33,260 nt of DNA from the NCBI GenBank assembly GCA_002415025.1, contig DIBR01000059.1, forward strand, positions 946-34,205, written 5' to 3'. The notes below the pieces were generated by a model. That model was given only the letters and a program-made list of their open reading frames with translations, made no database searches and was not told where the DNA came from. Positions 13,790 to 22,445 of the stretch are shown in pieces (the stretch's first letter is position 1; every line of letters begins with the position of its first letter). Made by a program: the position numbers and the translations under genes. This DNA comes from Spongiibacteraceae bacterium UBA5047 (GTDB taxonomy: Bacteria; Pseudomonadota; Gammaproteobacteria; Pseudomonadales; Spongiibacteraceae).

Positions 13790-15046
13790 CAATTCGCGAG
13801 CGTCACTTCCCAGGTTCCAGACTGCCGCTAATACCATCACCATCACTCCGGCCGCAGACCAATAGGGCAGCGTCGGGTCGAGCCGATACAGAAAACCACC
13901 CAGAATCGGCCCCACAACAAACCCCATGCCGGCAGCCGAGCCCATCAAACCAGCCAGTGCGCCCTGCTCATGCGCGTCAACAGCCAAGGTCGCACTGACC
14001 GTATAGCCCGGCCCGGCCATGCCCATTCCCAGACCGAAAAATGCCATCGCGCCGAGTAGCATTGGCAGATTCTGCGCGTTGGCCAACACCAGATAACCGA
14101 TCAGACAAAATGGCAAACCAAAGCGCACCAGGCGTATAGGCGGGCCGTTGTAGCGCTGCACAATACCAAATTGCGCCACCAAAACCGCGACTGACGAAAC
14201 AACCATGGCGGTTGAAAAGAGCTGCGCCGAGCGCACACTTTCGAGCTGCAAAATATCCTGATAGTAAAAGCCCAGTGTTTGCTGAACCATACCCATCATG
14301 CTGAATATCGCAAAGCCGATAAACACAAACGTCCGGTAACGCGGATCAAACGCACTCAGCTTCTTCGCCGGCCCGCTGGGCCGGCGCTTGTGCGATTCGG
14401 TGGGCGGCAAAAAGAACACCACCAGCAATGCTGCGGCAAACGTTATGGCCGCCTGCATATACATTGGAGTCAGAAAGCTGATTGACACAAACCAGGCCAG
14501 TGCAGGGCCGATCATCGTACCCAGCTGATTAAATACCCCGAGCCTGCTAATCCCTTTCGTGCGCTCCTTCAGATTGGTGACGTCGACAATATAGGCTGAA
14601 GCCGCCGGATGTGTTGCCGACATAATGGTCGCGTGAAACAGACGCGTCACCACCAACATAAGATACAGGCTCACACCACCAACCACACCGATAAGGCCAA
14701 AATGGGCGGCAGTATTGAAGGTTAGCGTGCCCACCGAGTAGCCTACCAGGCCGAAAATAATAATCGGCTTGCGGCCAAAACGATCACTCAATCGCCCCCA
14801 GAAAGGCGAGGTCAATGCGAACACCAGCGCGGTCATGGCCGACAGCGACGTAATCGCCATTTCCTTTGGGGCAAAACTGATATTGAGGAGGGGTAAAGTA
14901 AAGATAATCTCGTCGAGCTTCAGCTCCCGACCCAGCATCGGCAGAATTGCGAAGACCACCGTCTGCCCCATGCCTACCGTCATCATGGCGAAATAAAGGG
15001 TCAACATACTGCGCATGGGCGCAGTTACCTTTTCAGCACTCTTCAC
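13778..15046 (-). CDS. Major facilitator superfamily transporter (DHA1/TetA-like)
   Basis: 422 residues with about 12 hydrophobic segments in two halves of six. The loop between helices 2 and 3 carries motif A, GRLSDRFGRKP (84-94), and GPGYTVSATLAV and GLMGSAAGMGFVVGPILGG resemble the motif C region of drug:proton antiporters. It is expected to export a small molecule or drug across the inner membrane using the proton gradient; the substrate is unknown. The start is GTG at 15046 with AAGGG upstream; an internal ATG at 15016 would remove ten residues and is also possible. It diverges from the AbgT gene. Confidence 0.88.
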   Translation of the reverse strand: MKSAEKVTAPMRSMLTLYFAMMTVGMGQTVVFAILPMLGRELKLDEIIFTLPLLNISFAPKEMAITSLSAMTALVFALTSPFWGRLSDRFGRKPIIIFGLVGYSVGTLTFNTAAHFGLIGVVGGVSLYLMLVVTRLFHATIMSATHPAASAYIVDVTNLKERTKGISRLGVFNQLGTMIGPALAWFVSISFLTPMYMQAAITFAAALLVVFFLPPTESHKRRPSGPAKKLSAFDPRYRTFVFIGFAIFSMMGMVQQTLGFYYQDILQLESVRSAQLFSTAMVVSSVAVLVAQFGIVQRYNGPPIRLVRFGLPFCLIGYLVLANAQNLPMLLGAMAFFGLGMGMAGPGYTVSATLAVDAHEQGALAGLMGSAAGMGFVVGPILGGFLYRLDPTLPYWSAAGVMVMVLAAVWNLGSDARELVKK

Positions 15047-15091
15047 GAAAACCCTTTATTCATTGGCGGGAACTAACAGTTGATTGACAGA

Positions 15092-15112
15092 CGCGAGGGG
15101 ATTGGGCTCGCG
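15092..15112. promoter_or_regulatory. Inverted repeat in the MFS/AbgT divergent gap
   Basis: CGCGAG (15092-15097) and CTCGCG (15107-15112) flank nine bases in the 119-base region shared by the two divergent transporter genes. It could be an operator acting on both. Confidence 0.3.
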
Positions 15113-15165
15113 ACGGTCAATGTTACACTATTGCGATAACCCACGAATAATTCTGGTGTGTCATT

Positions 15166-16680
15166 TTGGCCAAATCGAACGATTTTTCCCTACGATTTCT
15201 TAATGCAGTGGAGCGCGCCGGCAACCGTTTGCCCCACCCTACCCTGCTGTTTGTATACCTCTGCCTGCTGATTGTGCTGTTGTCCGCATTGAGTCACTGG
15301 CTCGGTTTGGCGGCCCAGCACCCGGTAACCGGCGAAACCTTGCAAAGCCAATCATTACTTTCCGGCTCAGGGCTGCGCTGGATGCTGACCAACACGGTAA
15401 GTAACTTTGTCGGTTTTGCGCCAGTGGGAACGGTACTCGTGGCCATGCTGGGGATAGGTGTGGCGGAACACTCGGGCTTACTCGCGGCGGTCCTCTCTCG
15501 CGTTGTCGCGGCGGCTAATGGCTGGGCATTGTCAGCCAGCATCGTGTTTGCCGGCGTGCTTTCCAGTCTCGGCGCTGATTCAGGTTATGTCGTACTGGTG
15601 CCGTTGGCCGGTATGGCCTTTGCCAGTGCAGGCAGAAATCCATTGGCAGGTATTGCGGCGGCATTTGCGGGTGTATCCGGGGGCTACAGTGCCAATCTCG
15701 CTATTGGTCCACTCGATGCCATTCTGGCAGGCCTGTCTACTGAATCGGTGCAACTGGTTGCCGCAGAGGTCAGCGTAAACAGCAGCGACAACTACTATTT
15801 TATGCTCGCCTCTACAGTGCTGATTACCGTGCTGGGCACACTGGCAACCGAGCGCTGGGTTGAACCAAAACTAAGCCCGCATTCCCGGCCCGAACCGGCA
15901 AAACCCGCTCCTGCTGAAAGCAGCGGACAGGCGAGGTTCGGCGGGGTGCTCCTGTACAGCCTGATTTTTATAGCTGCCGTGCTTGTTGCCTCTGTTCCCG
16001 CAGAGGGCGCGTTGCGCAATCCCGATACCGGCGGACTCATCCAGTCACCACTATTGTCGGGTATCGTTACGCTTATAGCCGTCTACGCCGCCGGTGCCGG
16101 TATGGTGTTCGGCTACAACAACGGACGCTATCGTAAGGCTGACGACTGGATTGCCGGTATGGAAGACAGTATGAAAACCATGGCGTCGTATCTGGTACTG
16201 ATGTTTTTTGCTGCCCAGTTTGTGAACTATTTCGCCTGGTCGGGCCTGGGGGCAATTCTCGCCATCAAAGGCGCCAACCTGCTAACCAGCGTGGCCCTGC
16301 CCAGCACCGGCTTGTTACTGGGTTTTATTCTGGTCTGCGCGTTTATCAACCTGCTGATTGGCAGCGCCTCGGCCAAATGGGCCCTGCTGGCGCCTGTATT
16401 TGTCCCCATGCTCTATCTGCTCGGCGTAGCGCCCGAAGCCACCCAGCTGGCCTACCGAATTGGTGATAGCAGCACCAACATCATCACGCCTTTGATGCCG
16501 TACTTTGGTGTCGTGGTGGCATTTGCACAGCGCTACGACAAAAACCTGGGCGTTGGTACCCTGATGGCAATGATGCTGCCCTACTCGATACTGTTTCTGG
16601 TGGGTTGGTCAATCATGCTGTTGCTGTGGATGTGGTCAGGCCTGCCGATAGGACCGGCAGGCGCGGGGTTTGCGGCCTAG
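15166..16680 (+). CDS. AbgT family transporter
   Basis: 504-residue membrane protein of the AbgT family, which includes the E. coli p-aminobenzoyl-glutamate importer AbgT and the sulfonamide exporter MtrF. Family features are the N-terminal VERAGNRLPHPTLLF, SSLGADSGYVVLVPLAG, a hairpin region around GVSGGYSANLAIGPLDAILAG, and the C-terminal GDSSTNIITPLMPYFG. About 11-13 membrane spans are visible. The start is TTG at 15166; no in-frame ATG or GTG fits and the N-terminus matches the family. The gene ends eight bases from the convergent phoU with no terminator between. Whether it imports folate breakdown products or exports is undecided. Confidence 0.92.
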   Translation: MAKSNDFSLRFLNAVERAGNRLPHPTLLFVYLCLLIVLLSALSHWLGLAAQHPVTGETLQSQSLLSGSGLRWMLTNTVSNFVGFAPVGTVLVAMLGIGVAEHSGLLAAVLSRVVAAANGWALSASIVFAGVLSSLGADSGYVVLVPLAGMAFASAGRNPLAGIAAAFAGVSGGYSANLAIGPLDAILAGLSTESVQLVAAEVSVNSSDNYYFMLASTVLITVLGTLATERWVEPKLSPHSRPEPAKPAPAESSGQARFGGVLLYSLIFIAAVLVASVPAEGALRNPDTGGLIQSPLLSGIVTLIAVYAAGAGMVFGYNNGRYRKADDWIAGMEDSMKTMASYLVLMFFAAQFVNYFAWSGLGAILAIKGANLLTSVALPSTGLLLGFILVCAFINLLIGSASAKWALLAPVFVPMLYLLGVAPEATQLAYRIGDSSTNIITPLMPYFGVVVAFAQRYDKNLGVGTLMAMMLPYSILFLVGWSIMLLLWMWSGLPIGPAGAGFAA

Positions 16681-16688
16681 CCTTCACG

Positions 16689-17405
16689 CTAGCCCTTTAC
16701 TTCGGCTTCCATTTCCTTCAGGCCGACGTGGCGAACGTCCTTGCCTTCAACGAGGTAGATCACATGCTCCGCGATGTTGCGAGCGTGATCACCTATGCGC
16801 TCCAGTGAACGCAGTGACCACATGACATTCAACACGCTGCCAATGCTGCGCGGGTCTTCCATCATATAGGTCACGAGTGTACGCATGGCAGTGCCATATT
16901 CCATGTCCACCGAGTTGTCTTCCTGAGCCACATTCAGCGCCAGCGTGCTGTCGAAGCGCGCAAATGCGTCCAGAGAATCGCGCACCATCGCGGCCACGTG
17001 ATCTCCGATATGGCGGATTTCAAGGTAACTGCGGGTTAACCCGCCTTCATTGGCCAGCGCCACAGCATGCTTGGCAATTTTAGTCGCCTCGTCACCCATG
17101 CGCTCCAGATCATTCAACGTCTTACTGATAGCCAGTACCAGACGCAGGTCGCTGGCAGCCGGTTGTCGACGGGCCAGAATCAATGTGCACTCTTCGTCAA
17201 TCGCCACTTCAAAATCATTTACATTGTTGTCGCGCTTGCTGACTTCCTCGGCAAGACCGCTGTCGAGTGCCATAAACGCGGTAATGGCATCTCGCACCTG
17301 CTTTTCCACCAAGCCGCCCATCTCCAGCATGCGGGTTTTTGCATCGTCCAGCTCGGCGTTAAACTGCTGGGAAATATGGTGGGAATGGCTTTCTCTGTCA
17401 CTCAT
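16689..17405 (-). CDS. phoU: Phosphate transport regulator PhoU
   Basis: 238 residues forming two three-helix-bundle repeats. Each carries the family metal-binding motif: LERMGDEATKIAKH in the first half and LERIGDHARNIAEHVI in the second. PhoU links the phosphate-loaded Pst transporter to PhoR and keeps the Pho regulon off when phosphate is plentiful; its loss is usually toxic through unchecked uptake. It is the last gene of the pst operon, 47 bases after pstB. AGGA lies before the ATG at 17405. Confidence 0.97.
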   Translation of the reverse strand: MSDRESHSHHISQQFNAELDDAKTRMLEMGGLVEKQVRDAITAFMALDSGLAEEVSKRDNNVNDFEVAIDEECTLILARRQPAASDLRLVLAISKTLNDLERMGDEATKIAKHAVALANEGGLTRSYLEIRHIGDHVAAMVRDSLDAFARFDSTLALNVAQEDNSVDMEYGTAMRTLVTYMMEDPRSIGSVLNVMWSLRSLERIGDHARNIAEHVIYLVEGKDVRHVGLKEMEAEVKG

Positions 17406-17452
17406 GATCCTGTCCTGTTGTCGGGGTTGCGCCGGTGCTATCGAAAACTGCC

Positions 17453-18295
17453 TTAGCCGTAGCGGCCGGTAATATAATCTTCTGTCTGCTTTTTGGTCGG
17501 ATTGGTGAACAGTGTATCGGTGTCACCAAACTCCACCAACTTACCCATATACATAAAGGCAGTATAGTCAGAAACACGCGCTGCCTGCTGCATATTGTGG
17601 GTAACAATCACGATGGTGTACTTGGACTTGAGCTCGTAGATCAACTCTTCAATTTTCAGCGTTGATATCGGATCGAGCGCCGAAGCCGGCTCGTCAAGCA
17701 ACAGCACCTCGGGCTCCACCGCGATGGTGCGCGCAATAACCAGGCGCTGCTGCTGGCCGCCCGACATGCCAAGGGCGTTGTCCTGCAAACGGTCTTTCAC
17801 TTCGTCCCAGAGCGCGGCGCCACGCAGCGAACGCTCTACCGCTTCATCAAGCACGCGCTTTTTGTTAATGCCCTGAATTCGCAGGCCGTAGGCAACATTC
17901 TCATAGATGGACTTCGGGAAAGGGTTGGGCTTCTGAAACACCATACCCACGTTGCGCCGAAGCGCGGCGGCATCGACCCCCTTCTCATAAATATTATTGC
18001 CGTCGAGATGAATCTTCCCCTCAATTTTGCAGCCATCAACCAAGTCGTTCATACGGTTGAAGCAGCGCAGCAAGGTTGATTTACCGCAGCCACTCGGGCC
18101 AATGAAAGCCGTCACCCGCTTGTGCGGAATTTTCATTTCAATATTGTAAAGTGCCTGCTTGTCACCGTAGTACAAGCTCAGGTCGTCAACCGTCAGCGCA
18201 ATATCTTCGTTGGACAGCGACTTGTTGCCGCCACTACGGCCCAATGAATCCATCTTTATCGCGTGCGTTCTGGTTTGCGGTGCATCAGCGGCCAT
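17453..18295 (-). CDS. pstB: Phosphate ABC transporter ATP-binding protein PstB
   Basis: 280 residues from ATG 18295. It powers phosphate import by ATP hydrolysis at the cytoplasmic face. Visible are Walker A GPSGCGKST (66-74), the Q-loop FQKPNPFPKS, the ABC signature MSGGQQQR, Walker B VLLLDEPASALDP and the switch histidine in VTHNMQQA. The frame opens 13 codons further at a GTG (18334), but AGGA lies before the ATG, which also gives the usual length. It follows pstA by 68 bases. The N-terminal 30 residues before the ABC core are unconserved and polar. Confidence 0.97.
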   Translation of the reverse strand: MAADAPQTRTHAIKMDSLGRSGGNKSLSNEDIALTVDDLSLYYGDKQALYNIEMKIPHKRVTAFIGPSGCGKSTLLRCFNRMNDLVDGCKIEGKIHLDGNNIYEKGVDAAALRRNVGMVFQKPNPFPKSIYENVAYGLRIQGINKKRVLDEAVERSLRGAALWDEVKDRLQDNALGMSGGQQQRLVIARTIAVEPEVLLLDEPASALDPISTLKIEELIYELKSKYTIVIVTHNMQQAARVSDYTAFMYMGKLVEFGDTDTLFTNPTKKQTEDYITGRYG

Positions 18296-18363
18296 GATTA
18301 AACCATCCTGTATATAACGTTCATTGGTGTGCACCCAACCAGTGTGCGGGCGCAGTGCAGCAA

Positions 18364-20070
18364 TTAAAGTTCAAGCGCTTTGTATTTCTCGCGCAATCTG
18401 TTTCTCAACGCGACAGCGCTGAGGTTAAGCAAAGCAATTATCACCACCAGCAACAAGGCGGTGGCATAAACCAGCGGCCGCGCCGCTTCAACATTCGGGC
18501 TTTGAAAACCCACATCGTATATATGAAAGCCCAGATGCATAAATTTCTGGTCGAGATGAAAATAGGGGAAATTGCCATTCACCGGCAGGGTTGGCGCCAA
18601 CTTGACAACACCAACCAGCATCAACGGTGCCACTTCACCTGCGGCGCGCGCAACGGCGAGAATCAAACCGGTCATCATCGCCGGGCTAGCCATGGGCAGA
18701 ACAACTCGCCAGAGGGTTTCGGCCTTGGTTGCGCCCAGAGCCAAGCTGCCTTCACGCAGCGCTTTGGGGATACGCGACAGCCCTTCTTCTGTTGCCACAA
18801 TAACAACCGGCAAGGTTAACAAAGCAAGCGTCAGGGAGGCCCACAACAAGCCAGGCGTACCAAACGTTGGCGCCGGCAGAGCCTCGGGGAAGAATACCTG
18901 GTCTATTTCAGAGCCAAGAAAGTAAATAAAGAAACCGAGCCCGAATACACCATAAACAATGGAAGGGACCCCTGCCAGATTGTTAACTGCAATACGAATT
19001 ATCCGGGTCATTAGCCCCTGCTTCGCATACTCACGCAGATAGACTGCCGCGACCACACCAAAAGGCGTCACGATAATCGACATAATGATAACCATGATCA
19101 CCGTGCCGAAAATAGCAGGGAAAATACCGCCTTCGGTATTCGCTTCTCGAGGTTCATCGCTAAGAAACTCGGCAAACTTGAAGAGATAAAATCCGGCCTT
19201 GTCCATCAGGCTCATCGCATTGGGCTTGTAAGCATGAACAATTTTGGACAGGCGCAGCTCGACAATTTGCCCACTCATGACTTCGGCGGTAATGCTGTCG
19301 CGATGTATATTGGTATACAGCTCGGTCAACCGGGATTGATAAGCGCTATATTCACGATCAAGTTCAGCGCGCTCTGCCGCGATCTGTGCGGCTTCGCGAG
19401 CGCGCCGGTCGGCAGGTATACTGTCGTCCAGCGCCAGACCGCGTTCACGCAGCCGCAACTTCTCAATCTTGTAATTGATGGCGCCAATCTGCTTCTTCTC
19501 TATATTTTCTATTTGCTCAAACAGCGATTCTGCCCGCTCAAGTCGCTGCTCATAAGCAGCCCACAATTCAGCAGGCGACTGCGATTCGTCAGCAACAACA
19601 AGATCACCCTCTTTGACCGAGCGCAAATACCCGTAGAAGTTCCCCCACTCCCGGCGCTCGACCACCATCAGGTCTTCTGGATACGTCACCTCCGACAGGT
19701 TGCGGCTAAGCACCCAGGTGAAGTCAAGACCATTGACATCGCGATTGCCCTGCTTGATCAACTGCCGGTCAATAAAAGTTTCGTTTGTGTCGAGTGTAAA
19801 ACCGGCGCTGCGCAGCTGCTCAACCGGCACCGATTCGGTCTGCACGCTTTCACCAATCAGCCGCGTAGGTTTGTCGCCGGGGAGCGCATACTGAGCCTGC
19901 ATAACATCTGCCGGCCAGAAATGGCCAAAACCACGCACGGCCAGCAGAACTAGCAGGCCCACCACCGCTATTGCGCTGATACTGACGGCGGCTGCGTTAA
20001 TCCAGATCATGGGTTCGCCACGACGGCACCACTCCAGGAAGGAATGACGTTGCTGATTATTCACGGGCAT
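18364..20070 (-). CDS. pstA: Phosphate ABC transporter permease PstA, large form
   Basis: 568 residues, nearly twice the E. coli PstA (296). A first membrane helix (about 22-46) is followed by a long periplasmic insert (about 50-310) of DUF3333 type, including a predicted coiled coil at about 170-255 rich in Glu, Arg and Leu. The permease core follows, with the cytoplasmic EAA loop REGSLALGATKAETLWRVVLP-like segment near residue 445 that contacts PstB. An AGGAA site precedes the ATG at 20070. This large form is known in Pseudomonas-like and marine gammaproteobacteria. The role of the extra domain is not established. Confidence 0.95.
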   Translation of the reverse strand: MPVNNQQRHSFLEWCRRGEPMIWINAAAVSISAIAVVGLLVLLAVRGFGHFWPADVMQAQYALPGDKPTRLIGESVQTESVPVEQLRSAGFTLDTNETFIDRQLIKQGNRDVNGLDFTWVLSRNLSEVTYPEDLMVVERREWGNFYGYLRSVKEGDLVVADESQSPAELWAAYEQRLERAESLFEQIENIEKKQIGAINYKIEKLRLRERGLALDDSIPADRRAREAAQIAAERAELDREYSAYQSRLTELYTNIHRDSITAEVMSGQIVELRLSKIVHAYKPNAMSLMDKAGFYLFKFAEFLSDEPREANTEGGIFPAIFGTVIMVIIMSIIVTPFGVVAAVYLREYAKQGLMTRIIRIAVNNLAGVPSIVYGVFGLGFFIYFLGSEIDQVFFPEALPAPTFGTPGLLWASLTLALLTLPVVIVATEEGLSRIPKALREGSLALGATKAETLWRVVLPMASPAMMTGLILAVARAAGEVAPLMLVGVVKLAPTLPVNGNFPYFHLDQKFMHLGFHIYDVGFQSPNVEAARPLVYATALLLVVIIALLNLSAVALRNRLREKYKALEL

Positions 20071-20085
20071 AAGCTTTCCTTCTAC

Positions 20086-22329
20086 CTACAGATTGCCGTA
20101 GCGGTTTCGCAGTCGCTGACGAATGATTTCAGCCGCGGTATTCACGACAAACGTAAACAAGAACAAGACAAAGGCTGCTAAAAAGAGCACGCGATAATGG
20201 CTACTGTCCACTTCGGTTTCGCCAATTTCGACGGCGATATTGGCCGCCAGCGTGCGCATGCCTTCAAATATATTCATATCCATAACCGGCGTATTACCGG
20301 TAGCCATTAACACAATCATGGTTTCACCTACAGCGCGTCCCATGCCGATCATCAGTGCGGAGAAAATGCCGGGGCTGGCTGTAGGCATGACTACCCCCAC
20401 CAGGGTCTGCCATGGCGTGGCGCCCAACGCCAACGATCCGTAACTCAAATGCTTGGGAACCGAAAAAATGGCGTCCTCGGCAATCGAAAAAATTGTGGGA
20501 ATAACAGCGAAGCCCATTGCGATACCCACTACCAGTGAATTGCGCTGGTCAAAGGAAATACCGAGGTCTGCCGTGAGCCAGGAACGCATATCGCCTTCGA
20601 ACAGCCAGAGTTCTACCGGAGCACTCAGCCAGACACACAGCGCAACGGTGCCAACAATCACCGGTGCCAGCAACAGCGGATGCCAGCCGTCGGGGATATG
20701 TTTGCGCCACTTCATTGGCAGAAAATTCCAGCACCAGGCAAAAGCCAGCACACTCACAGGCAAGAACAGAAAGATACTGAAGACCGCAGGCAAGTGTTTT
20801 TCAACAAAGGGCGCCAACCAGAGCCCCGCGAGAAAACCGAGAATGACAGTAGGCAGGGCCTCCATCAGCTCTATCAGGGGCTTCACCTTCCGGCGCATGG
20901 CTGGTGCCATAAAGTAGGCCGTGTAGATAGCGCCGCAAATCGCCAACGGCGCGGCAATAATCATGGCGTAAAAAGCGGCCTTTAAGGTACCGAAGGCCAG
21001 TGGAGCGAAGCTGTACTTTGGTTCAAAATCGTTGTTTGAAGCCGACGACTGCCAGGTATAGTCCGGCTCGGGATAACTTTCGTACCAGACTTTCTCCCAC
21101 AATACCGACCAGGAAATTTCCGGGTGCTCGTTCTCGACCGACCACACCAGAAGCTTGCCGTCTTCGGCCTCCATCAGCAGAGCATTCGCTCGTGGCGAAA
21201 TTGCCATCCTGGTCACCACCTGCCCCAACTCTTCGCTTGCCAGATGGCGTTGCGCGGTGCTGTGGTACAGATCGAGCTGCCCGGCCTGATTGACGGTAAC
21301 AAAGCCCTTGCGCCGATGTTCCGGGCTTACCGTCATAATGGCGGCGTTGTCGTTGCTGAAACTACGAATTTTATGAAGGTGAGTAACACCCTCTGTGTTC
21401 ACATTAAACCACTGCGACGTTACCCCTTTGCTGGTCGATATCAGCAGGGATACTCCGCCCAGAAGAAAGCGGGCATCCGCCAGACTCGCATTGTCGAAGA
21501 GTACGCCCGCATCTACGATTTCCTCGTCACCGACATTGATTAGTCGGTACTGGCCTTTCTGCGCCAGCGCATACAACCAGCGCTGATCAGGCCCCAGCAG
21601 CAGGCGCTCAGGCTTGATATCCAGATCCGGCAGGTTGAGCTCTTCCTCCACCAGCGTTATCTCTTCGCTGAGAAAATCCTCTTCCTTAACCCAGCGCCGA
21701 CCTTCCAGTTTATTGGTGGCGGTATAAGCCACCGCAACCAGTGCCTCATCGGTATCCCGAACGGCTATGCGTTGCAGTGCGTGCCGGCTTAAGCGGATGG
21801 GACCCGTGCCGTAAGGATATTCCATCACCGGCGTAATCAAGCGTTTGTCGTTCGGGTAACTAATTTTGTAGTGGTGCTTGGCGATCAGCAGCCGGCCATC
21901 GTCAAGGCCGACGGTGAAAATACGGTTGGTTTCGGAGTCGATGGAAAAACTGCTGATTGTTGTACCGGCCGGTAGCGGAAGCTCGCCATTCAGCAGTTGC
22001 TCACCGGACTCAAGCCGGAAAAAGACATAGCTGCCATCTGCCGCTAGCCGGAACCCGACTTCAGCCTGCTCCTCTACTGCAAGGTGCAGCGTAGCGGCCG
22101 ATGACCCGATTTGCTCGTGCTGCTGTTGCTGCTGAAGCTCGGCAGATTGGAACAGGGGCATGATTTCATAGAGCAGGTAAAAAAAGATAAGCAAAATAGC
22201 GCCTAGGACACTGGAGCCGCCTGCCGTAATACCGACGGCCGCGGCCTTGTCCTTGAATTTGCGCCAGCGTGCAAAGCCGCTGTTACTGCCCGAAAAAACC
22301 GATTCGCTCACCGCTGGCTCCACGCTCAA
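20086..22329 (-). CDS. pstC: Phosphate ABC transporter permease PstC, large form
   Basis: 747 residues against 319 in E. coli. After one membrane helix (about 34-57) and a glutamine run (QQQQQ, 66-70) comes a periplasmic insert of about 370 residues with repeated beta-strand patterns resembling a propeller (for example IFTVGLDDGRLLIAKH). The permease core begins near residue 440 and contains the EAA loop SYGSLALGATPWQTLVGVV. Start choice is open: TTG at 22329 or GTG at 22323; neither has a strong ribosome site. The gene lies 116 bases after pstS, across a terminator hairpin and a Pho-box-like repeat, and 15 bases before pstA. Confidence 0.95.
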   Translation of the reverse strand: MSVEPAVSESVFSGSNSGFARWRKFKDKAAAVGITAGGSSVLGAILLIFFYLLYEIMPLFQSAELQQQQQHEQIGSSAATLHLAVEEQAEVGFRLAADGSYVFFRLESGEQLLNGELPLPAGTTISSFSIDSETNRIFTVGLDDGRLLIAKHHYKISYPNDKRLITPVMEYPYGTGPIRLSRHALQRIAVRDTDEALVAVAYTATNKLEGRRWVKEEDFLSEEITLVEEELNLPDLDIKPERLLLGPDQRWLYALAQKGQYRLINVGDEEIVDAGVLFDNASLADARFLLGGVSLLISTSKGVTSQWFNVNTEGVTHLHKIRSFSNDNAAIMTVSPEHRRKGFVTVNQAGQLDLYHSTAQRHLASEELGQVVTRMAISPRANALLMEAEDGKLLVWSVENEHPEISWSVLWEKVWYESYPEPDYTWQSSASNNDFEPKYSFAPLAFGTLKAAFYAMIIAAPLAICGAIYTAYFMAPAMRRKVKPLIELMEALPTVILGFLAGLWLAPFVEKHLPAVFSIFLFLPVSVLAFAWCWNFLPMKWRKHIPDGWHPLLLAPVIVGTVALCVWLSAPVELWLFEGDMRSWLTADLGISFDQRNSLVVGIAMGFAVIPTIFSIAEDAIFSVPKHLSYGSLALGATPWQTLVGVVMPTASPGIFSALMIGMGRAVGETMIVLMATGNTPVMDMNIFEGMRTLAANIAVEIGETEVDSSHYRVLFLAAFVLFLFTFVVNTAAEIIRQRLRNRYGNL

Positions 22330-22348
22330 ATTACTCGACGACTATGGT

Positions 22349-22377
22349 ATGACTAAATTGTTACACAATTGTTACAA
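22349..22377 (-). promoter_or_regulatory. Candidate Pho box upstream of pstC
   Basis: On the minus strand three seven-base units lie at an exact 11-base period: TTGTAAC (22377-22371), GTGTAAC (22366-22360) and TAGTCAT (22355-22349), with AATT between units. Period and four-base AT linkers match the PhoB site layout, and the first unit and part of its linker equal those of the phoB box. The core bases GTAAC differ from the consensus GTCAT. It is very close to the pstC start, which weakens a promoter role. Confidence 0.45.
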
Positions 22378-22383
22378 ATAAAA

Positions 22384-22411
22384 GCGGCTGCAGAATAAAT
22401 CCTGCAGCCGC
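22384..22411 (-). terminator. Terminator or attenuator between pstS and pstC
   Basis: GCGGCTGCAG (22384-22393) pairs with CTGCAGCCGC (22402-22411) around eight bases; in the minus direction TTTTATTT follows the stem. It should end most pstS transcripts and let a fraction continue into pstCAB-phoU, giving more binding protein than permease. A segment before the stem may also protect pstS mRNA from 3' decay. Confidence 0.8.
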
Positions 22412-22445
22412 CTTCTTTACCCGGTGGTACGGGCTTTTACTGCAC

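Noticed and set aside
19234..19953. 239-residue open frame opposite pstA
   Set aside because: Antisense shadow of the pstA insert, without motif or ribosome site.
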